A DNA stretch of 9,008 nucleotides from Candidatus Delongbacteria bacterium (GCA_003477045.1 DMTS01000203.1:1-9008); one strand, 5' to 3'. Shown: positions 1-6,251, counted from the stretch's first letter. Notes: a model not told the origin generated them from the letters alone. Translations and numbers: made by a program.

Positions 1-216
1 AAAATTTTCATTAAGAACATCGTACGGTAAAAGTTCAAACCCTTTTATCTCCGGGTTGAGACACTCAAATGCGTTCATGCCGTTTGTGAACAGCCTGATC
101 CTGACTTCAGGTAAAATTTCAGCCAGATTTCTTGCGAGCCTGTATGTAACTCCCGCATCGCCGAAATTGTCAACAACATCGCAGAAAATATCAATATCCT
201 TGTACGTAAAATCCAT
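1..216 (-). CDS. earP: EarP, EF-P arginine rhamnosyltransferase (N-terminal fragment, cut by window edge)
   Basis: Reading the minus strand from the ATG at 216 gives 72 codons, open to base 1. Residues 7-29 contain DIFCDVVDNFGDAGVTYRL, followed by ARNLAEI. This matches the N-terminal signature of EarP, a GT-B type enzyme that transfers rhamnose from dTDP-beta-L-rhamnose to a conserved arginine of elongation factor P, activating it for polyproline synthesis. The DNFGD segment (residues 16-20) includes the acidic residues known to be needed for catalysis in this family. Only about a fifth of a normal EarP (roughly 370-400 residues) is visible, so the C-terminal nucleotide-sugar site cannot be judged. 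The ATG lies 17 bases after the TraB-family stop, so the two probably share a transcript. The ribosome site is weak (CGGGCGA). The family call rests on this short but distinctive motif. Confidence 0.82.
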   Translation of the reverse strand, partial: MDFTYKDIDIFCDVVDNFGDAGVTYRLARNLAEILPEVRIRLFTNGMNAFECLNPEIKGFELLPYDVLNENF

Positions 217-233
217 AAAAATCGCCCGTTGAG

Positions 234-1133
234 CTACATCTTTTTGACCTTGTAGCCCTTTTTTTCGAGCATACTGACTATCCCGTCTTTGTCTATCAGA
301 TGGGCGGCACCCACGATTATAAAAAATTTACTTTTCCTCTTGTCTTTCAGGTATCCGTCGATCTTTGATGTCATGCTCACATTGCGTTCATATACAAGTT
401 TTTTATATACTCCGGCAAGTCCCGGATTATTGTCGTATTCATCGTTGAGGATTTTCTCCATTTTTGCAACATCGTCGTCACGCCAGGCTTTGATCATCGA
501 GTCGAACTCTTCCTTGAATGTCTCGATTTCGTTAAGCGTGCTTTCCAGAAATTTTTTCTGCAATTCATCCGTGAAGCTGCTTAACAGCTCGATCTGATAT
601 TCAGCCGACTCGAGCTCGAACACGCTTTTTTTGTCCCTTTTCGCCATTCTTAAAAAGTGCATATCTATACCGTTGTCCATCCTGTAACCCATTTTGGATA
701 TCATTAACTGCGGAACCATCAGAGCCGCAAGCCAGGGTTTCATAGGTTTCATCTGGTCTATCGTAAACATGCCCGTAAATTTCAAAAAACCGGCCAGTTT
801 GGCGTAAACGGTTTCGGACAATTCGGACTGGAGCGTGGATCCGTCAGTATAGATCCCGTACTCCAGAGTAAGCTGCTGAACCTTTGCCTGATCAATATTG
901 TTAACATCGGCCTCCACAACAACATAAGCAGAGCTGTCGTACGCATCGGTGATCTTTCTGCTCAGAGGATAGATATCGTCCGGTACTATGTGTACCGAAC
1001 CGAGAAGATATACTTTATCTTTCCCCGCCGCATTTTCGACCTTCCACAAAAAATTAGCTTTTTCGCCTGTCGCAAAACAGATGCCTGCCGCCGTCAGCGC
1101 GGCGATAATAATTATTTTATAGATGCTTTTCAT
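234..1133 (-). CDS. TraB/GumN-family exported protein (Tiki/EreA/ChaN-like fold)
   Basis: This is a 299-residue protein beginning MKSIYKIIIIAAL, a Sec signal peptide (positive start, hydrophobic stretch to about residue 21). The mature part opens FLWKVENAAGKDKVYLLGSVH, the typical start of the TraB/GumN family (GumN is linked to xanthan clusters; animal Tiki is a related membrane protease). The family's paired motifs are present: GSVH at residues 45-48, a conserved acidic EAD at 74-76, a GIDMHFL segment mid-protein, and GAAH at 275-278 near the C-terminus. In the wider fold these histidines and the glutamate form the presumed metal or active site. The bacterial substrate is unknown. A longer GTG start at 1157 is possible, but a strong AAGGGGGG site sits 6 bases before the ATG at 1133, so I chose that. 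It probably acts in the periplasm and is probably cotranscribed with the downstream earP. Confidence 0.85.
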   Translation of the reverse strand: MKSIYKIIIIAALTAAGICFATGEKANFLWKVENAAGKDKVYLLGSVHIVPDDIYPLSRKITDAYDSSAYVVVEADVNNIDQAKVQQLTLEYGIYTDGSTLQSELSETVYAKLAGFLKFTGMFTIDQMKPMKPWLAALMVPQLMISKMGYRMDNGIDMHFLRMAKRDKKSVFELESAEYQIELLSSFTDELQKKFLESTLNEIETFKEEFDSMIKAWRDDDVAKMEKILNDEYDNNPGLAGVYKKLVYERNVSMTSKIDGYLKDKRKSKFFIIVGAAHLIDKDGIVSMLEKKGYKVKKM

Positions 1134-1139
1134 AAAACG

Positions 1140-1147
1140 CCCCCCTT
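1140..1147 (-). promoter_or_regulatory. Ribosome binding site deciding the TraB-family start
   Basis: The minus strand reads AAGGGGGG, then a 6-base spacer, then ATG at 1133. A GTG further upstream (1157) would place this site inside the coding sequence. The site therefore favours the ATG, which also gives a cleaner signal peptide. Confidence 0.7.
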
Positions 1148-1187
1148 TTTTGTACACCTTAACATTAACAATTATTTATGTAATAAA

Positions 1188-1218
1188 CAAAGATATTTCT
1201 TAATAATTTCTTTGACAA
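1188..1218 (-). promoter_or_regulatory. Predicted promoter for the TraB-family gene and earP
   Basis: On the minus strand TTGTCA (1218-1213) and TATCTT (1195-1190) are separated by 17 bases. The -10 extends to TATCTTTG, which fits the TAnnTTTG form known in Bacteroidota. Transcription would begin near 1183, giving a leader of about 50 bases. Its -35 overlaps the -35 of the opposite promoter. Confidence 0.55.
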
Positions 1219-1240
1219 ATTATATGACTTTACATATCAT
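1212..1240 (+). promoter_or_regulatory. Predicted promoter for the GT9-ackA transcript
   Basis: A perfect TTGACA (1212-1217) is followed after 17 bases by TATCAT (1235-1240), one mismatch from the sigma-70-type consensus. The expected start is near 1247, leaving a leader of about 19 bases that contains the GGGA ribosome site before the ATG at 1266. Confidence 0.65.
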
Positions 1241-1265
1241 CATAACAGGAAAAAACGGGACCTTT

Positions 1266-2327
1266 ATGAAAAAAAAATGCTTAATATTCTTCACTATAGG
1301 GATCGGGGATTCGCTTATGGTGACTCCCGTAATTGAGAGGCTTAAATCATCACCGGATATGAAGTTCGATGCGCTGACCTTAAGCGGGCCTGTAAGCGAT
1401 ATTATGCAGAATTCGGGCAATTTCGGAAAAGTACATTTCTTAAACTTTCAGAAAGAAGGTTTGATGGAATGCTTAAAGGTAATAGACGATGTAAGAAAAG
1501 AAAAATATAACATTTCGATCCTTGTTTTTCCGTCAAACCACTACAAATACAGGATAGTACATTTTCTGACCGGAGCCCGTAAGCGGTTCGCCATATCCTA
1601 TTTGGATAAGAACTTCCCGAATCTGGCTTTTTTGTCCGGCCGTCTTCTAAAAGAGGACAGATCGCTCCATGCGATAGAACAGAATTTCCGGCTTTTTGAA
1701 TTCGCGCTTAAAACAAAGCTAGAAAGAACTTACAGAATGTCGATAAACCTGAACGAGACCGACAGACAGACAGCCGAAAGTTTTATTGCCGGTAAAGGCC
1801 TCGAGAACAAAATTCTGGTCGGGCTTCATCCGGGCAGCGACATTCTTAAAAACATGATCAATAAAAGGTGGAGCGCTGAAAAATATATCGCTCTGATAAA
1901 AAGTTATTCGGGAAACGACAAAATTCATTTCCTTATTTTCGGAGGCAGATCCGAGAACTCTCTGAACGAAGAGATCCGTTCATCGTCGCCGGACAACTCA
2001 ACTGTCGTAAAAAATGTGCCGTTCTTTCAGTCGGCCGCGCTGATAGAAAAATGCTCGTTCTTCATCTGCGCAGATACCGGACTTATGCATACCGCAAGCG
2101 CTCTGAATGTGCCCGTAATTTCGATCTTCGGACCGACCAGCTCAGTCTATTCAAAACCCCTGAACGAAGGCAGTGTCTTCTTAAAAAAGGATTATCCGTG
2201 CAGTCCATGTTTCGAATATTCCAGAACACCGCTTTTCTGCGATCAGGAAGAGCAGTATAAATGCATAAAAAATATTACAGTGAACGATGTAAAAGAAATT
2301 CTTGATAAAAAACTAACTACGGGATAA
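1266..2327 (+). CDS. Glycosyltransferase family 9 (heptosyltransferase-like)
   Basis: The 353-residue protein has the GT-B fold layout of family 9, whose best known members add heptose from ADP-heptose to lipid A-core. The N-terminal loop GIGDSLMVTPVIERL (residues 12-26) is the acceptor-side GxGD motif. The C-terminal half carries LHPGS (187-191), an RWS segment at 210-212, the nucleotide-sugar motif ADTGLMHTASAL (269-280) and IFGPT (287-291). A cysteine cluster follows (C312, C315, C325, C333), as seen in many family 9 proteins. It is probably cytoplasmic or peripheral to the inner membrane and builds a surface glycan; the sugar cannot be read from sequence. The frame is open upstream to 990, but those codons lie antisense to the TraB gene. 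The ATG at 1266 follows a predicted promoter and a GGGA site and starts exactly at the family N-terminus. The ackA start lies 3 bases after its stop. Confidence 0.88.
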   Translation: MKKKCLIFFTIGIGDSLMVTPVIERLKSSPDMKFDALTLSGPVSDIMQNSGNFGKVHFLNFQKEGLMECLKVIDDVRKEKYNISILVFPSNHYKYRIVHFLTGARKRFAISYLDKNFPNLAFLSGRLLKEDRSLHAIEQNFRLFEFALKTKLERTYRMSINLNETDRQTAESFIAGKGLENKILVGLHPGSDILKNMINKRWSAEKYIALIKSYSGNDKIHFLIFGGRSENSLNEEIRSSSPDNSTVVKNVPFFQSAALIEKCSFFICADTGLMHTASALNVPVISIFGPTSSVYSKPLNEGSVFLKKDYPCSPCFEYSRTPLFCDQEEQYKCIKNITVNDVKEILDKKLTTG

Positions 2328-2330
2328 GTA

Positions 2331-3533
2331 ATGAAAATTCTGGTTCTGAACTGCGGAAGTTCGTCGATCAAATATCAGCTGTTCGACATGGTGGAAAAAA
2401 AGTGCCTTGTAAAGGGTAATGTGCAGAAGATCGGGCTTCTCGGCACCTATATTGAAAACGAAAACTATAAAAAAGTAAAGATAAGGTTCGATAAAGTAAT
2501 TTCGGACTATCAGAAAGGCATAGAGGAGATCTTGAGCCTTATAACTGATCCTGAGTACGGCGCTATAAGCGATCTTAACGAGATCAGGGCGGTCGGTCAC
2601 AGGGTCGTGCACGGCGGCGAGGTTTTTAAAGACCATACGATAATCGATAATGATGTAATAAACATGCTCGAGAACCTGAGCAATTTAGCACCGCTTCACA
2701 ATCCGCAGAACATAAGAGGGATAGTGTCTGCCCAGTCGGTGCTTCCGGGAGTACCGCAGGTCGCAGTGTTCGACACTTCTTTTCATCAGTCCATGCCGTC
2801 ATATTCTTATATGTATCCGATACCCTATGCCATATATAAAAAAGATAAGGTCAGAAGATACGGTTTTCACGGGACCAGCCATTACTTCGTTTCGCAGAGA
2901 GCTTATGAGGAGTTCGGGATCGATAAATATAATTCAAAAGTTATTACCTGTCATCTCGGAAACGGGTCATCCATAACGGCCGTTCTGAACGGGCAGTCGG
3001 TCGATACATCTATGGGAATGACTCCTGTCGAGGGTCTTATGATGGGGACAAGAGTGGGCGACCTTGATGCAGGTGCGCTTTTATACATCATGACCGCCGA
3101 GAACCTAAATTTAACCGAAATTAATAATCTTATTAATAAGCAGAGCGGGCTTTTGGGAATTTCGGGAATTTCATTCGATATGAGGGAGATACATGCGGCG
3201 ATAAAGAACGGCGGAGACAGGGCTAAACTTGCCTATGACATGTTCATTTACAGGGTTAGAAAATATATCGGCGCATATTCGGCAGTAATGAACGGTCTTG
3301 ACGCGCTGATATTTACCGGCGGCATCGGCGAGAACGACTGGGATGTGAGAAGGGATGTCTGCAAAGGATTTGACTATCTCGGTCTGAAATTCGACGAAGC
3401 TAAAAATGACGGACTGAGGGCAGTTCAGGAACAGCTTTCAACTCCCGACTCAAAAGTGAAAGTCATAACAATTCCAACGAACGAAGAACTTGTGATAGCG
3501 GATGAGACATACAGGCTCGTATCTAACGGTTAA
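2331..3533 (+). CDS. ackA: Acetate kinase
   Basis: This 400-residue protein is full length for acetate kinase, which converts acetyl phosphate and ADP to acetate and ATP (reversible) in the cytoplasm. It belongs to the ASKHA fold. All catalytic positions known from the Methanosarcina enzyme are present at nearly identical numbers: N7 in LNCGSSSIKY, R91 in HRVVHGGE, D148 in FDTSFH, H180 in YGFHGTSH, H208 in CHLGNGSS, R241 in MGTRVGDLD and E385 in PTNEE. The nucleotide-binding FTGGIGEN lies at 328-335. The gene begins 3 bases after the GT9 stop, with GGGATAA of that gene's end serving as a weak ribosome site, so translational coupling is likely. The usual partner, phosphotransacetylase, is not in this window. 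The promoter of ffs begins 6 bases after the stop codon. Confidence 0.97.
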   Translation: MKILVLNCGSSSIKYQLFDMVEKKCLVKGNVQKIGLLGTYIENENYKKVKIRFDKVISDYQKGIEEILSLITDPEYGAISDLNEIRAVGHRVVHGGEVFKDHTIIDNDVINMLENLSNLAPLHNPQNIRGIVSAQSVLPGVPQVAVFDTSFHQSMPSYSYMYPIPYAIYKKDKVRRYGFHGTSHYFVSQRAYEEFGIDKYNSKVITCHLGNGSSITAVLNGQSVDTSMGMTPVEGLMMGTRVGDLDAGALLYIMTAENLNLTEINNLINKQSGLLGISGISFDMREIHAAIKNGGDRAKLAYDMFIYRVRKYIGAYSAVMNGLDALIFTGGIGENDWDVRRDVCKGFDYLGLKFDEAKNDGLRAVQEQLSTPDSKVKVITIPTNEELVIADETYRLVSNG

Positions 3534-3538
3534 TTTTC

Positions 3539-3569
3539 TTGACATATCAGGCTTTTTTGATTACTTTTG
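3539..3569 (+). promoter_or_regulatory. Predicted promoter of the SRP RNA gene
   Basis: A perfect TTGACA (3539-3544) is followed by a 17-base spacer and TACTTTTG (3562-3569), an exact TAnnTTTG match. The predicted start, about 3574, falls just before the 5' strand of the SRP RNA terminal stem. This independent agreement supports both calls. Confidence 0.7.
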
Positions 3570-3573
3570 CCCT

Positions 3574-3671
3574 TTGCCGGGACCTGCGCAATGGCATACC
3601 GGGAACGGGTCAGGACCTAACGGTAGCAGCCACACCGGAATTGTCATGTGTTGCAGTAATCCCGGCTTTTT
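3574..3671 (+). ncRNA. ffs: Signal recognition particle RNA (small bacterial 4.5S type)
   Basis: The 155 bases between ackA and pdxA hold the conserved SRP RNA apical hairpin. GGTCAGG (3608-3614), ACC, the tetraloop TAAC (3618-3621), GGT and AGCAGCC (3625-3631) align piece by piece with the E. coli 4.5S arm (GGUC-A-GG-UCC-GGAA-GGA-AGCA-GCC). Here a URRC loop replaces GGAA, a known alternative. These bases form the Ffh-binding symmetric and asymmetric loops. The ends close as a 7-pair stem, GCCGGGA (3576-3582) with TCCCGGC (3660-3666), and inner pairs such as CTGC (3584-3587) with GCAG (3653-3656) extend the rod. TTTTT follows directly. At about 95 bases it is the short form lacking an Alu domain. 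The RNA binds Ffh and delivers nascent membrane proteins to FtsY. Exact ends are estimated. Confidence 0.92.
3660..3671 (+). terminator. 3' end of ffs with U-tract
   Basis: The 3' strand of the SRP terminal stem (TCCCGGC) runs straight into TTTTT (3667-3671). The RNA may therefore end by intrinsic termination on its own closing stem. The stem closes over the whole RNA rather than a short loop, so some readthrough into pdxA is plausible. Confidence 0.45.
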
Positions 3672-3688
3672 GTTAATTCGGCGGGAAT

Positions 3689-4708
3689 ATGGAAAAGATA
3701 TTTATTACGGTCGGAGACATTAACGGGATCGGGAACGAACTGATCCTTAAATTCATTGATTCCGGCATATATCCGACTAATAATTCATACATAATTATAG
3801 GCTGCAGAAGAATTTTCGATGAAACGGCGTCTATCCTTAATTATCCGACAGAGTGTGTAAAGAACATAAACGCATCTGAAATTGAAAACATAGCTCCCGG
3901 ATTTTATTTTTACGACATTCCTTCGCCGGATCTGCGGCTTGAATTAGGTAAAGCAACTGCGGAAGCAGGTCTCCTTTCCGGGCTGGCCATAAAAAAAGGC
4001 GTCGAACTTTCCGACAAGTACAAAGGAGCTCTCGTTACCGCTCCGATAAACAAGTATTCGCTGCATCTGGGAGGGTTCGATTATCCGGGCCATACTGAAT
4101 TTATAGCGGAACTCTTGAGCACTGATGATTTTCTGATGATCCTTGACGGGAAAAAAATAAAAGTGGCGCTTGTCACAACGCACCTCGCTCTCAAAGATGT
4201 TTCCCATGCTTTGAATATTACCTCGATCTTTAATAAAGGCCGCCTGCTGTACTCTTCACTTGTTTCCGATTACGGAATAAAGGAACCCCGCATAGCCGTC
4301 TGTTCGCTTAACCCGCATGCCGGGGACAGCGGGCTATTCGGGAATGAAGAAGAAAAGATAATTTCGCCCGCCGTAGAAGAGCTGAACCGGAAGATCAGCC
4401 GGGGAAAAGGCTCTTTTAACGGACCGCTGCCTTCAGATACTGCGTTTACAACAACATACCTTGAAAAAACTGACGCCCATCTCGTTATGTATCACGATCA
4501 GGGGCTTATACCTTTAAAACTTCTCTCCTTCGGGACTGCCGTGAATTTTACCGCGGGTCTTAAAATTGTGAGAACCTCACCCGACCACGGAACCGCTTAC
4601 GATATTGCGGGAAAGGGTAAAGCGGACTGCAAAAGCTTTAAAAATGCCGTAAAAATGGCTGAAAACATCCTTGAGAACAGAAAAATCAGTCTTCTTCGGG
4701 ATATTTGA
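3689..4708 (+). CDS. pdxA: 4-hydroxythreonine-4-phosphate dehydrogenase
   Basis: The 339-residue protein matches PdxA, which oxidises 4-phosphohydroxy-L-threonine with NAD(P)+ and decarboxylates it. The product condenses with deoxyxylulose phosphate through PdxJ to form pyridoxine phosphate. The three metal-binding histidines are visible at H165 (TTHLALKD), H210 (NPHAGDSG) and H269 (MYHDQG). PGHTE (133-137), GPLPSDTAF (245-253) and RTSPDHGTAYDIAGKG (295-310) are the other family hallmarks. The N-terminus reads VGDINGIGNE where the proteobacterial enzyme has GDPAGIGPE; GDINGIG forms are familiar from Bacteroidota. The ATG at 3689 follows GGCGGG closely and gives the expected N-terminus. No dedicated promoter is evident in the 17 bases after ffs, so expression may depend on readthrough of ffs or of the ackA transcript. 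The last 23 bases overlap the convergent unknown gene. Confidence 0.93.
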   Translation: MEKIFITVGDINGIGNELILKFIDSGIYPTNNSYIIIGCRRIFDETASILNYPTECVKNINASEIENIAPGFYFYDIPSPDLRLELGKATAEAGLLSGLAIKKGVELSDKYKGALVTAPINKYSLHLGGFDYPGHTEFIAELLSTDDFLMILDGKKIKVALVTTHLALKDVSHALNITSIFNKGRLLYSSLVSDYGIKEPRIAVCSLNPHAGDSGLFGNEEEKIISPAVEELNRKISRGKGSFNGPLPSDTAFTTTYLEKTDAHLVMYHDQGLIPLKLLSFGTAVNFTAGLKIVRTSPDHGTAYDIAGKGKADCKSFKNAVKMAENILENRKISLLRDI

Positions 4709-5264
4709 ACATATCCTCTCTAACTTTTATTTCGTTAACGATCCTAACCCTGAGTTTATGATGCTTGATATAATCGTCTTTTATATTAGCTAGAAATCTG
4801 TTGAATTTGTTATGGTATTCAAGCTGGGATGAGACAGTTGTTATATTCAGATCGTTCTCCAGAGAAAGCGTGTTGACATTATATTTGATAACACCGAACT
4901 TTGTGGCTATGAATACTATATCCACCTCACCCTTTTTTATCATGTTGAAACCGGTGCTTACTATCTTATTATCGAATTGGGCATTCGTGCTGTCTTTGCC
5001 TGCCTCTATATCTTCAAAGCCGATTATTCCTTCCTTATGGCAATAAATAAGGTCGGCAAGATTTGATTTTAATTTCATCGCAAGCTGATATGTCTGAGGG
5101 TTTTTCTCATATTCGCCGATCTGTTTTAATATCTGGTTCTTTATCAGCATGTGGCTGATATGAAGTTTGTTCGGTTCGTAATTTATCTGGGTATTTACGC
5201 CTATCAGAATATCCTCGTGGAATATTGAGGCGTCATGAATAACCGCTACATTTAACTCTTTCAT
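4686..5264 (-). CDS. Uncharacterised 192-residue protein, possibly PIN-like
   Basis: I do not recognise this protein. It has no signal peptide or membrane segment and is rich in charged residues, so it is probably cytoplasmic. The start is supported: GGGGA lies 8 bases before the ATG at 5264. The outline weakly recalls a PIN-type nuclease. A strand ends in VAVIHDASIF (acidic D11), helices with lysine-rich surfaces follow, and then FDNKIVSTGFNMIKKGEVDIVFIAT (97-121) resembles the late helix-strand unit of PIN proteins, where the aspartate (D98) would bind metal. The expected acidic residue after the last strand is not seen (ATKFG at 120-124), so if it is PIN-like it may be degenerate. The C-terminus is helical and basic, ending in an acidic PEED. 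The gene overlaps the end of pdxA by 23 bases tail to tail and diverges from the BtuF-like gene. No antitoxin-like partner is adjacent. Confidence 0.7.
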   Translation of the reverse strand: MKELNVAVIHDASIFHEDILIGVNTQINYEPNKLHISHMLIKNQILKQIGEYEKNPQTYQLAMKLKSNLADLIYCHKEGIIGFEDIEAGKDSTNAQFDNKIVSTGFNMIKKGEVDIVFIATKFGVIKYNVNTLSLENDLNITTVSSQLEYHNKFNRFLANIKDDYIKHHKLRVRIVNEIKVREDMFKYPEED

Positions 5265-5321
5265 TTAGAAATTCCCCGCTTTTCAATCGAATAACTTTAG
5301 TTAAATAAATTAAATAATTCC

Positions 5322-5349
5322 TTGTAATTCCGCAATAATTTTATATCTT
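5322..5349 (+). promoter_or_regulatory. Predicted promoter for the BtuF-like gene
   Basis: TTGTAA (5322-5327) and TATCTT (5344-5349) are separated by 16 bases. The same TATCTT hexamer is used by two other predicted promoters in the window. The expected start, about 5356, leaves a leader of only some 22 bases, too short for a cobalamin riboswitch. Confidence 0.42.
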
Positions 5350-5366
5350 ATTTTTTTGTTAGTCAA
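5340..5366 (-). promoter_or_regulatory. Possible promoter for the unknown 192-residue gene
   Basis: On the minus strand TTGACT (5366-5361) and TATAAA (5345-5340) each differ from consensus by one base. The spacer is only 15 bases, so this is weak. The surrounding 113-base intergenic region is very AT-rich and other choices are possible. It overlaps the opposite-strand promoter. Confidence 0.3.
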
Positions 5367-5377
5367 ACGGGGTATAA

Positions 5378-6220
5378 ATGAAAATTTCAAAGCTGTTAAT
5401 ATTGACTTTTACAATGACGGTCTTAATAAACTGTGAAGACCGTAGAACATCAGGGACATCAGATCTGAGGATTATTGCTCTGTCGCCGTCGCTGGTCGAG
5501 ACCGTATTTTTTCTCGGCGGCGGAAAGAATATTGTAGGAGCCAGCAGTTTCTGCAATTATCCGGAAGAGGCAAAAAATATCCCCGTTGTCGCAAATGTTT
5601 CGGACATAAACCTGGAGTATGCGGTCAAGCTCAAACCGGACATTGTTCTTCTTATGCCCGGTCAGGATAATATCGCGGCTAAACTGAACCTTTTAAACAT
5701 TAAGACGCTGAAGGTAAGCCAGGAAAAGCTTGACGATATATTGAATTCCTTCACCGTTATCGGCCGTGAGATCGGCAGAGAACAGAGAGCTTTAGCGGTT
5801 AAAGATTCTCTTAATAAAGTTCTTGAGTCCTATAAAAAACCGGCAAATAATAAAACCGTTCTGATATCAGCAGGGCGGGAATACGGAACGGGCATAACCT
5901 ATATTTTTTCGAACGGACATACGGGTTTTCTGAATGATATTATAAAGCTTATGGGTTATTCAAATGCGCTTGATACTGCAGTTCCGTACCCCAAGATCGG
6001 TGCGGAAACGGTTATGACCCTCGATCCTGACATCATAATAGATCTTGTCCCTTCAGATATAACTTCAAGCACTGAAGAGCTGCTGAAAGACTGGGAATTG
6101 TTCAGGACAACAAAAGCATGGAAAAATGACGCCATCTTCATACTCAAAGGCGATCATACCACGATCCCCGGCCCCCGGATCTTCGATCTGATAAAAGAAT
6201 TAAATGAAAAAGGGCTCTAA
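5378..6220 (+). CDS. BtuF/FepB-type periplasmic binding lipoprotein
   Basis: The 280-residue protein is a class III (BtuF/FhuD/TroA-like) substrate-binding protein of an ABC importer for cobalamin, iron-siderophore or haem. The N-terminus MKISKLLILTFTMTVLINC is a lipoprotein-type signal with the acceptor cysteine at residue 19. The lipobox LINC has asparagine at -1, which is unusual, so lipidation is likely but not certain. The mature part has the family's opening strand RIIALSPSLVETVFFLGGG and ASSFCNYPEEAKNIPVV, close to the C-[DN]-YP-EA pattern of BtuF-like proteins. A first lobe ends about residue 105 (KPDIVLL). A long linking helix follows, then the second lobe, with the C-terminal IPGPRIFDLIKELNE. 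The length is normal. No permease or ATPase gene is adjacent, so its transporter partners lie elsewhere. A CGGGG site sits 5 bases before the ATG. The ligand cannot be told from sequence, but B12 is the best guess. Confidence 0.82.
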   Translation: MKISKLLILTFTMTVLINCEDRRTSGTSDLRIIALSPSLVETVFFLGGGKNIVGASSFCNYPEEAKNIPVVANVSDINLEYAVKLKPDIVLLMPGQDNIAAKLNLLNIKTLKVSQEKLDDILNSFTVIGREIGREQRALAVKDSLNKVLESYKKPANNKTVLISAGREYGTGITYIFSNGHTGFLNDIIKLMGYSNALDTAVPYPKIGAETVMTLDPDIIIDLVPSDITSSTEELLKDWELFRTTKAWKNDAIFILKGDHTTIPGPRIFDLIKELNEKGL

Positions 6221-6233
6221 AACCGAGCCCTTT
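6207..6233 (-). terminator. Shared convergent hairpin terminator
   Basis: AAAGGGCTC (6209-6217) pairs perfectly with GAGCCCTTT (6225-6233) around a 7-base loop. On the minus strand the stem is followed by a run of five T (complement of 6207-6211), so it best ends the barrel-protein transcript. On the plus strand only TTT follows. The stop codon of the BtuF-like gene (6218-6220) lies inside the loop, so its last codons form half of the stem. Confidence 0.75.
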
Positions 6234-6251
6234 ACAGCAGATCAAAACATA

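Noticed and set aside
990..1265. Upstream extension of the GT9 reading frame over the TraB gene
   Set aside because: These codons are antisense to the conserved N-terminus of the TraB-family protein and cover both predicted promoters. The family's N-terminal motif begins right after the ATG at 1266.
3502..3723. A 73-codon plus-strand frame between ackA and pdxA
   Set aside because: It crosses the ackA end, the whole SRP RNA gene and the start of pdxA in a different frame, has no family features and is explained by the RNA gene.
4686..5264. Toxin-antitoxin module around the unknown 192-residue protein
   Set aside because: There is no small partner gene on either side. Its neighbours are pdxA and a transport lipoprotein, and the protein is longer than typical VapC toxins with an incomplete set of acidic residues.
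5265..5377. Cobalamin riboswitch upstream of the BtuF-like gene
   Set aside because: The whole intergenic gap is 113 bases, AT-rich, and lacks a B12-box-like sequence; the predicted leader is only about 22 bases.
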